A DNA stretch of 64,000 nucleotides from Sphaerosporella brunnea. Taxonomy: Eukaryota > Ascomycota > Pezizomycetes > Pezizales > Pyronemataceae. The notes under the pieces were generated by a model. The model was given only the letters and a program-made list of their open reading frames with translations, had not been told where the DNA came from and searched no databases. The position numbers and the translations under genes are program-made. Shown here one piece after another: positions 35,635 to 46,350 of this stretch (position 1 is the first letter of the stretch; the number at the start of each line of letters is the position of its first letter). The stretch covers positions 248,001 through 312,000 of the forward strand of contig VXIS01000009.1 of the NCBI GenBank assembly GCA_008704415.1, given 5' to 3'.

Positions 35635-36402
35635 TTAGGATCCAACTTCTGTCCTAGCATTTTTTGCTCTCACTAGCTGCCCAGCAGCCTTCACCACCGC
35701 CTCCGGATCGGTTTTGAAAAATAAGAAGAGACCCTGCAACTCTGCGGTGGTGACTCCATGGTGTCCAGCTTCAAAGAGCTTTCCGCCACGCAGAATCTCG
35801 ATCAATATATGCGTCAAACCCTCCGTCTGCTCGCAGCGCATCACGACGTTTGCACCACTGTAAACATCCTCGCTCACCTGTCGCCGATTCGCAAATGCCG
35901 CGTCCACATCTCCAAATAAGGCAATGGATCGCTCTGGGAGATTGGAGAGCAAGTAATTGAGCCTGTCATCTGTCAACCCGCGCTCGGAAAGGTTGATCAA
36001 ACATATGTTGTAGTCGAGATAGCCGGCGATGGCTTTGACGAATGGCGTCTTGCCAGTCCCCTGGAGACCATACAGCAAGTAACCACGGCGGTAAGGTATC
36101 CCGCGATCCTGGTACCATTCTGGGGAGCCCAGAAATTCGCGGAGACCATCCACAACCCTCGCTTTCACTTAATGCACCAGTATGACGGAGTCGAGAGGAC
36201 GTTTCCGTTGAGGATTCACAAAACGCTCCCACCTGATGCCTCGGGACGTGTAGACTGTCGTCTTGCCTTCAGCGCGTTGCATCGCCAAGCACTGTGATTC
36301 CTGCAGAAGCTCACATAGCAGTGACCGCCGCGAGTGTAGATGACTGGCAGCGAGACTTCCACTAGAAGCGAGACACGTCTGCGCGCCAAGTGCCATTACC
36401 AC
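35635..36402 (-). pseudogene. BCS1-type AAA ATPase pseudogene, deleted and with a stop
   Basis: BCS1-like proteins are AAA ATPases; the founding member translocates a Rieske protein across the mitochondrial inner membrane. The minus frame from 36402 reads the family's pre-AAA region (EGKTTVYTSRG, then RKRPLDSVIL) and meets TAA at 36169-36171. It continues without a frame change as [27 protein letters not shown], Walker [28 protein letters not shown], and Walker B-like [12 protein letters not shown]. In Walker A a Pro is replaced by Gln; in Walker B the usual Glu of LLEDIDAAF is Gly. After [10 protein letters not shown] the sequence jumps to [26 protein letters not shown] near the family's C-terminus. 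The sensor-1, arginine-finger and most of the second half of the AAA domain, roughly 80 or more residues, are missing. The N-terminal membrane segment is also absent. Stop plus deletion make this a pseudogene. Confidence 0.85.
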
Positions 36403-36403
36403 G

Positions 36404-36894
36404 AAAATCCTGGAGGAAAGTTACGCGATGGCCGTCAAAGGGCTCGATGACGGGACCTACCAGACCCTACCCCAGGCGGTCGAGGCATGTGATGTTAGGA
36501 AGTCATCCTTTGGCAACAGAAGGGATGGAAAGCGGTTGAGCCAGGCGGTACACAGAGTAGAGCAACCACTCTCTCATGCTGCCGAGAAGGCAATAGTGAG
36601 ATTGTTCAAGAGTCTGTATGAACTGAGGTTTCCAGCAGGCATTGATTATCTAATGGGGTTGTCAGTGGATATGGCTAAAGACCCGAAAACCGACGGGTAC
36701 AAATGCAGGAGGATCAAAAGAACGTTGTTGGGAAGAACTGGATGACATGCTTTCTTGATCGCCACGATTCCCTTGCAGCGAAGCTTGCTAGTCGGCTAGA
36801 TCATCAACGAGCACTAGTCGTGTATGCCCGCACATTTTTATACCAGTCAAAGCATTGCACACTGGAGTGTTTATATAAGAATACGGTCTCATAA
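36404..36894 (+). pseudogene. Pogo/Fot-type transposase N-terminal relic
   Basis: The frame reads KILEESYAMAVKGLDDGTY from 36404 (first ATG at 36428), then LPQAVEACDVRKSSF and GKRLSQAV. This is the Psq-like helix-turn-helix that starts pogo-superfamily transposases. Next comes LSHAAEKAIVRLFKSL, the beginning of the CENP-B-like second HTH. The match then changes frame near 36703 to VGKNWMTCFLDRHDSLAAK and SRLDHQRAL. The DDE catalytic domain is absent; coding similarity ends at about 36810. The relic lies head to head with the BCS1-type pseudogene, almost touching its first codons, which suggests insertion and later deletion. A terminal-repeat element starts at the distal end. Confidence 0.75.
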
Positions 36895-37029
36895 GAATAT
36901 CCGCCCGATACGAATATGAGTGGCCGGTCCCGACCGACCTTTTATGGGACAAGCCACTCCTCCATACGAATTCTCCCTTTACAGGAATAGGCCCATCGGT
37001 CCCGACCGTATTCTTGTATAGAGACTCTA
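36863..37029. mobile_element. Short inverted-repeat element (MITE-like)
   Basis: The ends 36863-36888 and 37004-37029 are inverted repeats matching at 22 of 26 positions; the inner 12 bases (AAGAATACGGTC) are perfect. Inside, related words recur (ATAAGAATATCC, GATACGAATATG, CATACGAATTC) and GGTCCCGACC occurs twice. It codes for nothing. An intact target-site duplication is not visible. It could be a MITE mobilised by a pogo-type transposase, or the surviving right end of the element whose transposase relic adjoins it. Confidence 0.65.
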
Positions 37030-37120
37030 CTGCAGCTTCAATAACACGACCTCCGCATTTAAGTGTACAGCGATTGTACCCCTCAGCGCCCGCGTGGTCC
37101 TTTCCAATCTAGACAGTCCT

Positions 37121-37204
37121 AAACAACAGGGACCTAATGCACGCCCTGTTCCCCGCGCAAGCAGCTGTTCCCTGCGAGGGAAACAACTCTCGAAGCGAAT
37201 GTTG
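37121..37204 (+). repeat. Hairpin repeat family, copy 3
   Basis: AAACAACAGGGACC, hairpin 1 intact, CGCGCAAGCAG link, a good second hairpin (GTTCCCTGC / GGGAAAC), then CGAAGCGAATGTTG in place of CACGGACCGAATGTTG. The 190 bases that follow align, with gaps, to those after copy 7 (shared words include TTCTTGATCTC, TGGCCGCAAC and AAGCCTTCTC), so the repeat unit is longer than the hairpin core. Confidence 0.75.
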
Positions 37205-37339
37205 CGTACACTCAGGATTGTTGTATTGTTCTTGATCTCCGTCCGCACACCGCGGGATGCAGTGTGGCCGCAACGAGCGGGGATCTGAACCGAAGCCTTC
37301 TCCTGGTGGCCGGCGTCAACACTGCCTACATCCGGTCAT

Positions 37340-37467
37340 GATTGAGATGGGTGCAACATGAGAGAACATACATCAGCTGCCAGGCGAGCGTAAACAACAG
37401 GGACACAACACACGCCCTGTTCCCCATGCAAACAGTCATTGCCCGGGAGGAGGAAGACCCATGTGGC
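37340..37467 (+). repeat. Hairpin repeat family, copy 4 (extended)
   Basis: GATTGAGATGGGTG and ACATGAGAGAACATACATC upstream, CAGGCGAGCG spacer, hairpin 1 intact. The outer stem that is CCGTG / CACGG in most copies is CCATG / CATG here, a paired G-to-A and C-to-T change that preserves pairing. About 270 bases separate copy 3 from copy 4. Confidence 0.75.
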
Positions 37468-40400
37468 ACCTCGGACACTGTCTGGTCTCGCCGCCGGTCC
37501 CCCAGTCCGCGCATCCGCATATTCCACCTACCTGTTGCCCACCTCTTGACTCTTGGCTATACCGTCCTAGTCGATACCCGGTACTGCTCGCTGGCATCAT
37601 CCTAAGCTGCCGATGCGTCGGGTTTTCCGGGCAACTGTTGGCGTATGGAGAAAAGGCGTCGTTGCGGTGAATTTTCATTTAGCGTGTGTATGCAATAAAT
37701 GCGACGCCAGTGCACGTCTGTTGGAAATGGGAGCTATCGCGGAGCCCTGTGCGCAGTCCTCGATGGCCGTTTATTCCAACGCGACTTACTGCGCCAATCT
37801 ACGCCACGGATTCCGTGCGCAAGCCACCTCTGCGACCTGTGTTCGTCAAGGACAGCGCAGCGAGCAGCGCCCGTGGCGAGCGCTTGCGTACAATCCCATC
37901 TGTTTCCGCGCGATGAACGGTATAAATCCTGGGGGGTATTGGTCCGGCTGCCCACTCCGCCTGGCGATTAGATATATCCCCGTTTACACCCTGAGCCCTC
38001 TTTGCATGGTGATATTTGCTGCGCCGAGCATCACTCGGCTACTGGTAACCCCCCTACCACAACCAACCACTGTTCGTGCGGTTCAAAGGCTGCGTTCATA
38101 CGCAATCTTCTCGCGAGGCATGCGCTGAAGGCCGAACCATGATTGCTGCTGAAGAATTGGGCGCCAAACATTCGTAGGAGATGTCTGGTGTCACAATTGC
38201 AGGGGCCAACCCAATGTTCCGTTTGGGAAATTATGTCGAAGTGTCACGCAACAGAACTGTGTATGCTCGCAACATAAACGTATCCAAACACAATCCATCA
38301 CGCTTTGTGCGACATACCAGCTCCCGGTACCATGCTGTCAGACAGGAGGATGCCTGGCAACCAGGGGCCCGACAAGCATGAGATCCTCAGCGCGATGGGA
38401 TAGCCGCAAACCCGGCGGACGTCGAGCGGCCTCGGGCGACAGATGCCCACATGTCGCGGATCGGTAGGGGTCTGTGAGATCCCTATAAACGCCGACACCT
38501 GGCCGCCGGGGGCCTGGGAATCAATGGGATCGCATAATTCCGGGCCGAATCCCTGGCGTTGCCTTCTACCGTAAACTGAGGGTTGCGGTGCCTCTGCGGC
38601 AGGCGATCAAATTTTCGCGATCGCGGTCAGGGACATCGCGACTCAAACCGACCACAGGAGACTGCACGGTGATCGCGGCTAGGCACTGGATGACGACCTG
38701 TTACCGCGTGACGACAGGAGCCTGAGCGATGACCAGAGCCGGCGCGGCAAGAGCGCCGAGCTGGCCAAAGTTGATCGGACGGTGTGGGCCCTGAGCAGTC
38801 TCACCGCCGCTCAGCGGTGGGTGAACTTTCACGATGACGGGGCAGCCGATAGCCGAATGACGGAACTGGCATCCGGGTCGGCGATGCTCGAGTTCATGAC
38901 CGCCATTTTGCGATATCATTCGCTCCTGGCAGTTGTGGCATCGACAGTGTGGGGATGTCAGAAAATGCCAAGCATTTCTGTGCGGGCGCCGCTGCAGACT
39001 CATGCGCGCCGGCAATCCACTCGTCGATCTGACAGTGGAAGGTTCTGCGCCTCGCACCCACGGACGCCCGGAATGACACAACTACCCTCAGACGGCCGGC
39101 ATCGCTCCGCCTACATGGTCGCCATCGTCGCCTCGGTCAAGGTGGGTTGCAACCTTCCTAACAGGCCCTTCCGGTGTCCACCGCGCATCTCCCGGCCGTC
39201 AAACTGATACCGAACCTCTCGCGGCCTGCCCCGCCGTTCTGCTTCTGCGCTATGTGCTGCTAGGTACCTAGTCGGCGCCACGGGTGGTGCCTTTTTCAAG
39301 ATAACCAAAGAATAATTTTCCGAGGCGCCGGCGATTGCCTAGGCGGGATTTAAATGGGCAGCGTTTCTTTTGCGGTGTTACTGGCACTGGTGCGTGGATG
39401 TCTGAGACCACGGCCAGCGGTGCAGAGTCTCCGTTGTCTGTCCACATCCGCATTGAAGCGACATGGTCTCAGCCCGTCTGTCCCCTGAGATCACTGACCG
39501 CGTGGCATAAACGGGCCAAATCGTGTCTGTGTCGTGGTCCGCAACGGCTTTCTTTGTTTTCATCCGGCCAGGCAGCCGGTTCCTGACCAGGCCGATTGAT
39601 AGAGATGTCGCAGTAAATGAAAGGTGACTGGCAGGCACCAGACGTTGCCTTCCCATAACCACAACAGCAACATATATTGTTCAGCTGTTAAGTCCCAGAG
39701 GCCGGCTACGTTCGGCAGACACACCGTAGATGACGGTTGTTTTATGTATGAATACCCACCCGCCTGTGGCTTGTCATGCACAGTGCTTGAAGTTCCACAC
39801 CAACTGCCGCTTGCGCTCTGCCGGCTTTGGTCTTCGACATCTTTGCCGATGTCACAATGTCGGTGCTCACAGACGCAGGTATAGGCTGAGTTGAGAGTCT
39901 CTGCCTGCTCTTGGCGGCCGCACTGGAGGACCGGTCAACCATGATTCTCGTCCGACCTCGGGCTTTCTTGGCTGGCATAGGCTGCCAATCATCAGCGCAG
40001 CGCCCACCCGCTTCCAACAACGCTCAGTCTCGCGTGGTCTCTTTCCGTTGAACGCCGATAGCAAACATCATCGCACACACACACCAAATGGGTCGACGGT
40101 ATAAGGTGGTTGTAGGCATCGTGTAACCAGAGAAGGGTGTGAATCTGATGCTGAGGAACCTGGCTGCGACTTCCTGGCTGAAAGGTGATATTTTCGCGAG
40201 CCTATGTACACGAATCCCCCAATAATAGTGATGGACATTCCCGATATTCCAGGGTCTTGCTGTTCACCAGGCCGCATTGGTAGTATTACCGATACACAGA
40301 TCAACAGCGGGAGGTCAGACGCATAAAGGAGTCCCACGGATCCAGCAGCTGCAGGGAGGCGCAGGCGCCAAGCCCACCACTTTTGATGGTCAAAGTATGT

Positions 40401-41866
40401 GTTTCCAAATGAAACGTCTCACATAGCAATCACCGATCGGAGCCTAGCACGTCCCCGCGTTGACCAAGGCGTTGCGAGTATCAATCTGCGACAGGACACA
40501 TTCAGTAGATGCCAATGCTCGTCGGTTGAAACGAAATATTCGTTAGCGGCAGCCTGTTCCGTAGTTCACCGTATCGACCCGGGTCGGGAGACATGCCGAA
40601 GAGGGAGTATGTTCCATACCACCTATCTTGGATAGGAGTATGGCTTCATATGAAAAGAGTCGATGAGCGCGAAATTCCCTGCTTCCTGATCATTGATCAA
40701 TAACGGCCACCTATCCTTCACAGGCATACACATCATCTACGGATGGGGAAAATGGTCGTACAGCGGGCAAGGTTGTTGGCAGAGGCAAAGCTCGGTCGTA
40801 GGATCGTTTATGTTTCGGACCTTGAGACACCAGTAAAGCCACAAATTGTGAGACCCGTGCGAGCCATGGCGGTGAAGTCGCTATGGTGTTGGACGTAGAA
40901 CGTGGCGACAAATGGGAATGAAACCATGTTGATTGAGAAAACGCTGCCATATAGGATTCCATGGCCTCTCAGATTATTTGCCGTTACTTATTGACGCTCC
41001 AAAGAGGCCACGGCTGAGTACCAAGAGGCGATTAATGCGTACAACCGAGTCGCTGGCGCGATGAGATACCCAGTTGCCGTCGGCAGATAGATGCAGGACA
41101 GTATTTTCACTGGACTGTCCACAAACCGTGACACGATATGAGGCTCGGACGACCATGAGAAGAGCCTGTGGAGGACACAATGTATGGATCGAACAGCGCG
41201 TCATTCTTGACCGAGCGTGACACGCGAGTTCGCCACCAACCCACAGCAGCCTCATCGCGTTGGAGAACGATCGGGCTTTGTTGGTTTGAAACGGAGCAAC
41301 GCTTTTTCTTCGTTCAGTAGGGTGAATTCGCAGATAGGGCTCCTTGATGCTCGGACCACACCGCGCAGTAGAAAGGTGTCGCCACATAGTCATCTTGGGC
41401 ACGGCGCCTGGACACCAGGTGGATGGCACAATCGGTGGTATACCAGACTCAGTACGCGCTAGACTGCAAGGAAGGGACAAAGCAAATCATCATGAACACG
41501 TGTAAAAGAGTGGCTTTTCGACACCCGGTTGCTTGCCTAGACACCTGATCACCAGTCCACGAAAGAAAGACATTCAGGAAAACAACTCATGCGCATTGAA
41601 GGACAAAGTGGGAAAATGAATTCCGCGACGGAACTACCCTGCGCACAGCCGGAAAACGACGGGGGCACTGAGGCTGCACGGCGACCTGATCGTGAGCCAC
41701 CTCGGTGCCACTACCAGGGGCGACTTCAGGCTATGTAATGACTGGAAAGGAGCGATACTCACCGGCTGTGACCGATGCCATCAGACTCTGTGCAAGGTGA
41801 AAATCGAAATCCACTGGGAAAACCACTGGATATATAGCCAAACGCTTCTCCCCTGCGCCAATTTGA
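37468..41866. other. No supportable gene
   Basis: Open frames are short or compositionally odd. The 168-codon minus frame at 40974-41480 has a faint ankyrin-like TVLHLSADGN but nothing to extend it. No repeats of note seen. Confidence 0.45.
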
Positions 41867-41940
41867 GCTTCTCAGTGACACACGCCTTGTTCCCCGTGAA
41901 AACAGTTGTTCCCTGTGAAGGAAACAACCCACGGACCGAG
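41867..41940 (+). repeat. Hairpin repeat family, copy 5
   Basis: Hairpin 1 is decayed (CAGTG instead of CAGGG), but the rest is the best-preserved example: CCCCGTGAAAACAG, second hairpin GTTGTTCC / GGAAACAAC, then CCCACGGACCGAG closing the CCGTG / CACGG outer stem. It stands alone, about 4.4 kb from copy 4 and 15 kb from copy 6. Confidence 0.75.
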
Positions 41941-42332
41941 CGTCGAATATATGACCGCCATGAACGCAGGTAGGATGGAAAGACCGCGGTGGTATCGCCT
42001 ATCCAGTCGCAGCATGTTAGGAAGCGGAAAGCAGGGGCGGGAGTCACGATGCGAACAGCGGGATCGATTGCGGTGCTGAAGGGGAGCAGCCATACGTGGC
42101 ATATTTCCATGAAGGAAATTGTGATGATTTGAGATGTCGACGGTTGGTAACCACGCAGATGGGGTTTTTGTGGGTGAAGGCAATAACATTTCGGTGAGAT
42201 GGGATATTGGTAAGATAAGATCACTGATATTGACTATTTTGCGCTGGATAGGCGTTGCCCGTCGCCGTGTATAAAAATTGTATATCTCCCCGAGTGAGAT
42301 CGATTTCTGATAATTGAAGCCAGGAATTCTTT

Positions 42333-42343
42333 AACCCTAACCC
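42333..42343 (+). promoter_or_regulatory. Telomere-like 11-mer (AACCCTAACCC) upstream of coiled-coil gene
   Basis: Lies 278 bases before ATG 42611, in a stretch that includes a pyrimidine-rich tract (about 42408-42455) of the sort found in fungal promoters. It is the reverse complement of the 11-mer at 30582 and 49345. A regulatory role is inferred. Confidence 0.35.
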
Positions 42344-42610
42344 TCCCCCAGAGTGAGATCCAGTGAAGCACATTTCCCATAATTAAACCACCACCTTCCC
42401 CACACTTGCTCCTTTCCTTCTTTCCATTCCTCACCTTGCCAACCTTTCCTCCACGCACGAAGAACAAATTTTCAAATCCAAACAAAGTAAGCGCCCCTGC
42501 ATTGCACGCGTATAATAGACACAACAGTATTGCATCGTCGCAACGGTCCGCTTGCTTTTCTGCTTTCACCGACCATGTCGTCGCTCGTATTTCATGGCTA
42601 ACATAACCAG

Positions 42611-43703
42611 ATGGGCAACTCGAATTACAAAGACCTCTCCGAGGACCTCGGTCTCGACTCCATCAAAGTTCGCGAAGACCTGGAAAACTACTTCATCGCC
42701 AACGAGCAGTGGTTGTGTGACAGGGCGAACCACACCAAGTGGAACTCCGGGTGCGTGGATCGCTTGATAGCCACGAAGACGATCACCACGGACGAGTGGT
42801 TGCAGAAGGCTGTCGAACTGGGGTACCTACCGAGTCATCTGGTTTGATATAGCCATCATTGCTGACGCAAATTGGTGCTGTAGGCACATGCTGGGCGTTG
42901 AGACTTCGACTCTTGAGCGGCCAGCTCTGCACTCTCTGCACCTTCTTCTCAAGAAGAAGGTGGATGAGAAGCTGGCCGTTCAAACGAAGCGCGCCAGGGC
43001 TGCCGCCAAGGACAGGGCTGCGGGGAAGAAGGGGGAGGCAGCGGAGAAGGGATTGGAGGCCGCTACCACCCTTGCTGATGCCGCGGACCAAGTCGTGGCT
43101 CCGGATGAGCTCCGTAGCTCGGGTGCTACGCTCGAGGCCGCAGCCCCGCGGACTCGCAGCGATGCTGCAGACCAGGAGAGGCAGCTCATTAAACACCGCA
43201 CTGACGGTGCCCTCCGTGAGGAGGAGGCTGCAAACCTGCGTTACGATGCCGCAGACCAGGAGACGCAGCTGATGAAACACCGCACTGACGGTGCCCTCAG
43301 TGAGGAGGAGGCTGCCAACCTGCGTTACAATTCGGCAAAGGGTGAGGAGGAGGTCATGAAGAAAGTGGCCGCACTCAGACTAAAGGCGGCCGAGAACGAG
43401 GCCGAAGCTGCCAGGGTGAAGCTGGAGAGGGAGAAGAACGAAGCCGCGGCGGCCGAGATCAAATTGGCTCGCGAGAGGCTCCTGTACCAGCAGGCAGCTG
43501 CTAGCGGCTCAGCTTCCGCGCCCTCGTCGTCCACCGCCTCGTCTTCTGCCTCTGGCGCCTCCTCTCGGTTTGCCCCATCTCGGTTTGCGCGCGGCGGTCT
43601 TCGCTTGGTGTGCGATGTTCCTGCCCAGGGTCGTTCCACGACCCAGGACCGTGCCGCCTCCGGTAGTAGTACCGAGGTTGCTGACGAGCAGGACGCCGTG
43701 TAG
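42611..43703 (+). CDS. Two-exon gene, alanine-rich coiled-coil protein, unknown function
   Basis: Exon 1 is 42611-42822 and exon 2 is 42884-43703, together 343 residues. The intron has a GTACCT donor, CTGAC branch site at 42862 and TAG acceptor. The splice turns ...KAVELG into ...GHMLGVETST with no stop, which is why I prefer it to the unspliced 78-codon frame. Residues 1-70 are acidic and mixed (MGNSNYKDLSEDLG), resembling no domain I can name. Residues about 95-265 are rich in A, E, K, Q and R with long heptad-like stretches and should form coiled coil. Two tandem 28-residue repeats sit at 164-219. The C-terminal 80 residues are Ser/Ala-rich, then Arg-rich (RFAPSRFARGG). No signal peptide or membrane segment. 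Two upstream ATGs (42574 and 42595) precede the chosen start: the first opens an 8-codon reading frame, and the second is out of frame, so the leader may itself be spliced or regulatory. Confidence 0.7.
42823..42883 (+). other. Spliceosomal intron, 61 nt
   Basis: Donor GTACCT, branch-site match GCTGAC at 42861-42866, acceptor TGTAG 17 bases downstream of the branch. Length is typical of filamentous fungi. It is the best-supported intron of the window. Confidence 0.7.
43161..43328 (+). repeat. 84-bp in-frame tandem duplication in the coiled-coil gene
   Basis: Two 84-base units encode DAADQERQLIKHRTDGALRE and DAADQETQLMKHRTDGALSE with the shared ending EEAANLRY. Most differences are at silent or conservative positions, and length stays a multiple of three and of the heptad, so the duplication is consistent with selection on the coil. 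Confidence 0.85.
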
Positions 43704-46243
43704 CCACAGCGCGGTCGCCGGGGTTTCATCCCGTGTAGGGAGCCGCGTAGGTAAACCCGTGGCTACTTTCTTTTGTTCAGCTTGTACGTCAATTTCCATG
43801 TATGTTCAAAACAAGTTGTTTTTCGGACTGTTTTCGTTCGTGGACATTCAGTGAATGCGTGCTTGTCCCGGTGCCACCAGGGATTTCAACAGAGGAGGTT
43901 GAAATTGTGCATTCCGACTGCCCTGCCCGCACTCCGGCACCGGATGTTTCCGAAGTTGGAGGTGTCCTGATGAGATTGTTTGAAAATCTGTCTCCAGAGT
44001 GGAGACGATTATGGATGCATACCACAATGGGGAAGTCTACGGAACGTCTGACATTAAAGGATTGGGTATATGAGGCGGTATAGCGAGGAGATAGTCGGCA
44101 GGCGGAAGTAAGGGCGACGGTCATCAGGGGCAAATGAGATGTCGAAGCAAGCAACAGCGAGTCGCGGGACGAAGGTGAGCGAGGAACAAAGCATTGTCGA
44201 AGTTGTGCGTGTCAAAGAGGGATAGAGCGGAACGAGCGACGCAATTTATACGTGCTGGGAACACTCGCGCTTGCTGGACATCACCCCGGCGCACACGTCA
44301 GGCTTCACGATCGCATATTGCTCGAACGGCGCGCACGGGTCGATGCGGGGCGGCCGCAATGGGTCCGACGACGCACCGGCGTGTGCGCGTGATCCATCAG
44401 TGCCCCACAAAGGTAACGCTGCGCTCAGGTCAGAGCGCTGCGCTGCATAGATTCGCGGCCAGGGGCATTCCTGCGTGGCACCATCCAATTGCGATTCCAA
44501 GTGCGGTCGCCAGCCGGGAGCTACATTTCCGATCACGGTGCGAACAAAGCCGTCGTGTCTTGACGCGGAGAGTGCCGGGCCTGCCGGCGCTGACAGTGCG
44601 ACAGACTCCAGTTGACCGGCCACCATCAGCTTGCGTGTTTACGCGGCACACGCATACATTCAATCTCTCTACGGATCAGCTTCTTCATCCTGACCTGGGT
44701 ATCCACGTTCAAGGTGAGAAATTATGCAGGCAAGGCATCAGATGGAGCAAAGAAATCTGCGACATATCTATACGGCTGGGGCTCCGGTTCGCCGATACTC
44801 CCATAGGGATAGGGTCTATATGTAGCTGGCTATACACAGAATGCGACGGGCGACAGGAGACCCAGCGACGACAGCAGACAGCTATACTACCTCACCAACG
44901 AGGCGTGGCTGTCAAACAGCGCCGGCCACAGCATACAGGACGAGCCGTTAGTGGATCGGTTAATCGAGGTCAACGAGCTCGCCAATAATGCGTTATTCAA
45001 GACTATCCTCGTCATCGGGTACGCTCGGAGTGGCCTTTTTGCAATCGAGAACCGTGGTGGTCATTGGGTGTTCTAAATCTCACTGCCTCCTGACTTGGTT
45101 GTCATGGTATCATGCCTGGAGGCTTTCCATTCCGCGTTTCCAAGGCGACACGCCATCCGGGTTGATCAAAGGCGGCTGGTGTACCTGCAGAAGCAAGTGA
45201 CTGCGGTTACTATCGCGCTGGTGTGAGTTTCCCGTTTGGTGCACCTCGTGCTGGCGCGACAATGGAAGCAGGTTTTTCGTCAGCTGGTGTAGTTCAACGC
45301 CAACGCTGGGTGTGTCTTATTCTGCACCGTAGCACACACACTTACCGGGGAATGTTGTGATTGCGGATAATGTGGGAGTGTCGACGAATCCGGTGAAAGG
45401 AGCCCTTCGCACATCCAATCGCCCGAATTAATGCCGACATGGTTGGAAACCGGTGAGATACAGGAATGTTCCAGCTCAGCAGCACACGCGCTGAGAAACC
45501 AAGGGCATCGTGTGGAAGTGCTTGGAGTTCTTCATGTTGCTCTTTCCGTTCTCGTTTCCTCTGAGCGAATCGTTACTGAAACGCGTTACTCGTTGTTTCA
45601 ACTTGAAAATCCGCCTGCAGACCCTTTGATTGCCCTCCACCGAGATGATGATCCTCCACCGGTAGCAACAACCTTGCTACTATCGATGACAAACCCGCTC
45701 CACCCAACCTGGCCAAAATTTGCCCACGATTCCAAGCAGCAACTCTTTCAACGTTCTCGGCCAAGATGCCGCCTGGAACCTATCGGCAGCGACAACGACC
45801 GCGCCACTCCCCATGCATTGCCTCCCACTTGAACCAAACGTGCAGGCAACACCGCGGCCGAAAACGTCGGCTCACCTGTGGCGGCCACTGTCCGAAGTCG
45901 AGGACCGAGTCATCAACAACCATACAAGCGTGTGTTCTGAACGGCGGCAGTTGGTGGCGGGCAGCAGCGGGTCTGTGTGTCGCCCGCCTCCGCATACGTG
46001 AAGCGCAGCGCTCGTGACGGGGGCCACCGCAGTAGGCCAAGGGGAAGGGCGTTTGAGGCACCAACTCAAGAAGCCGCCAACGGGCGAGTGAGGAACTACA
46101 TAATCAAACACAGCTCATTCGCCTGATTGAACACATGTGGGATGTGCGTTGTCGACTATTGAGGTTCGCACGTTACCCACTAACCCAGCGCCATCAAAAA
46201 TTGCCGCCATCAAAACAGCTGACATGAAGCCCAAACATCAGAA
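43704..46243. other. No supportable gene
   Basis: A 264-codon plus frame (44194-44988) has no ATG at its start, is Arg-rich and unlike any family I know; an overlapping minus frame is equally open, as in GC-rich chance frames. A 93-codon plus frame at 43802-44083 ends in LSPEWRRLWMHTTMG and could be a small gene, but has no independent support. Confidence 0.45.
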
Positions 46244-46336
46244 GTGTATAGCTCAATGGTCGAGCGTGCCGCCCTTTAGTATCGCCGACACTGAAGTTCG
46301 ATAGGCACGACCCGGGTTCGAATCCCGGTGTACACA
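46244..46336 (+). tRNA. tRNA-like gene, anticodon unassigned
   Basis: A perfect A box (TAGCTCAATGG, 46249-46259) and B box (GGTTCGAATCC, 46315-46325) are spaced as in intron-containing tRNA genes. GTGTATA at the 5' end pairs with TGTACAC at the 3' end over seven positions, the T stem CCGGG / CCCGG is perfect, the D stem GCTC / GAGC is perfect, and GTGCC / GGCAC could form the anticodon stem around a 33-base loop. Two problems remain: with the seven-pair acceptor, bases 8 and 9 are missing, and no loop register gives U33 plus a normal anticodon. It is either a tRNA with an intron I cannot place, or a decayed tRNA or tRNA-derived element. Confidence 0.5.
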
Positions 46337-46341
46337 GCATC

Positions 46342-46350
46342 TTTTTTTTT
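46342..46350 (+). terminator. RNA polymerase III T9 terminator
   Basis: Nine T residues start six bases after the tRNA-like sequence, the normal position and form of a Pol III terminator. Confidence 0.65.

Noticed and set aside
40974..41480. Faint ankyrin similarity (TVLHLSADGN) in a 168-codon minus frame
   Set aside because: A single short match without a second repeat or F-box.
42333..42343. Chromosome end or long interstitial telomere
   Set aside because: Only about two telomere units are present at each site; a true telomere or fusion would give a longer array.
44194..44988. 264-codon plus-strand open frame
   Set aside because: No ATG at its start, Arg-rich, no recognisable domain, and the opposite strand is equally open. 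Consistent with a GC-driven chance frame.
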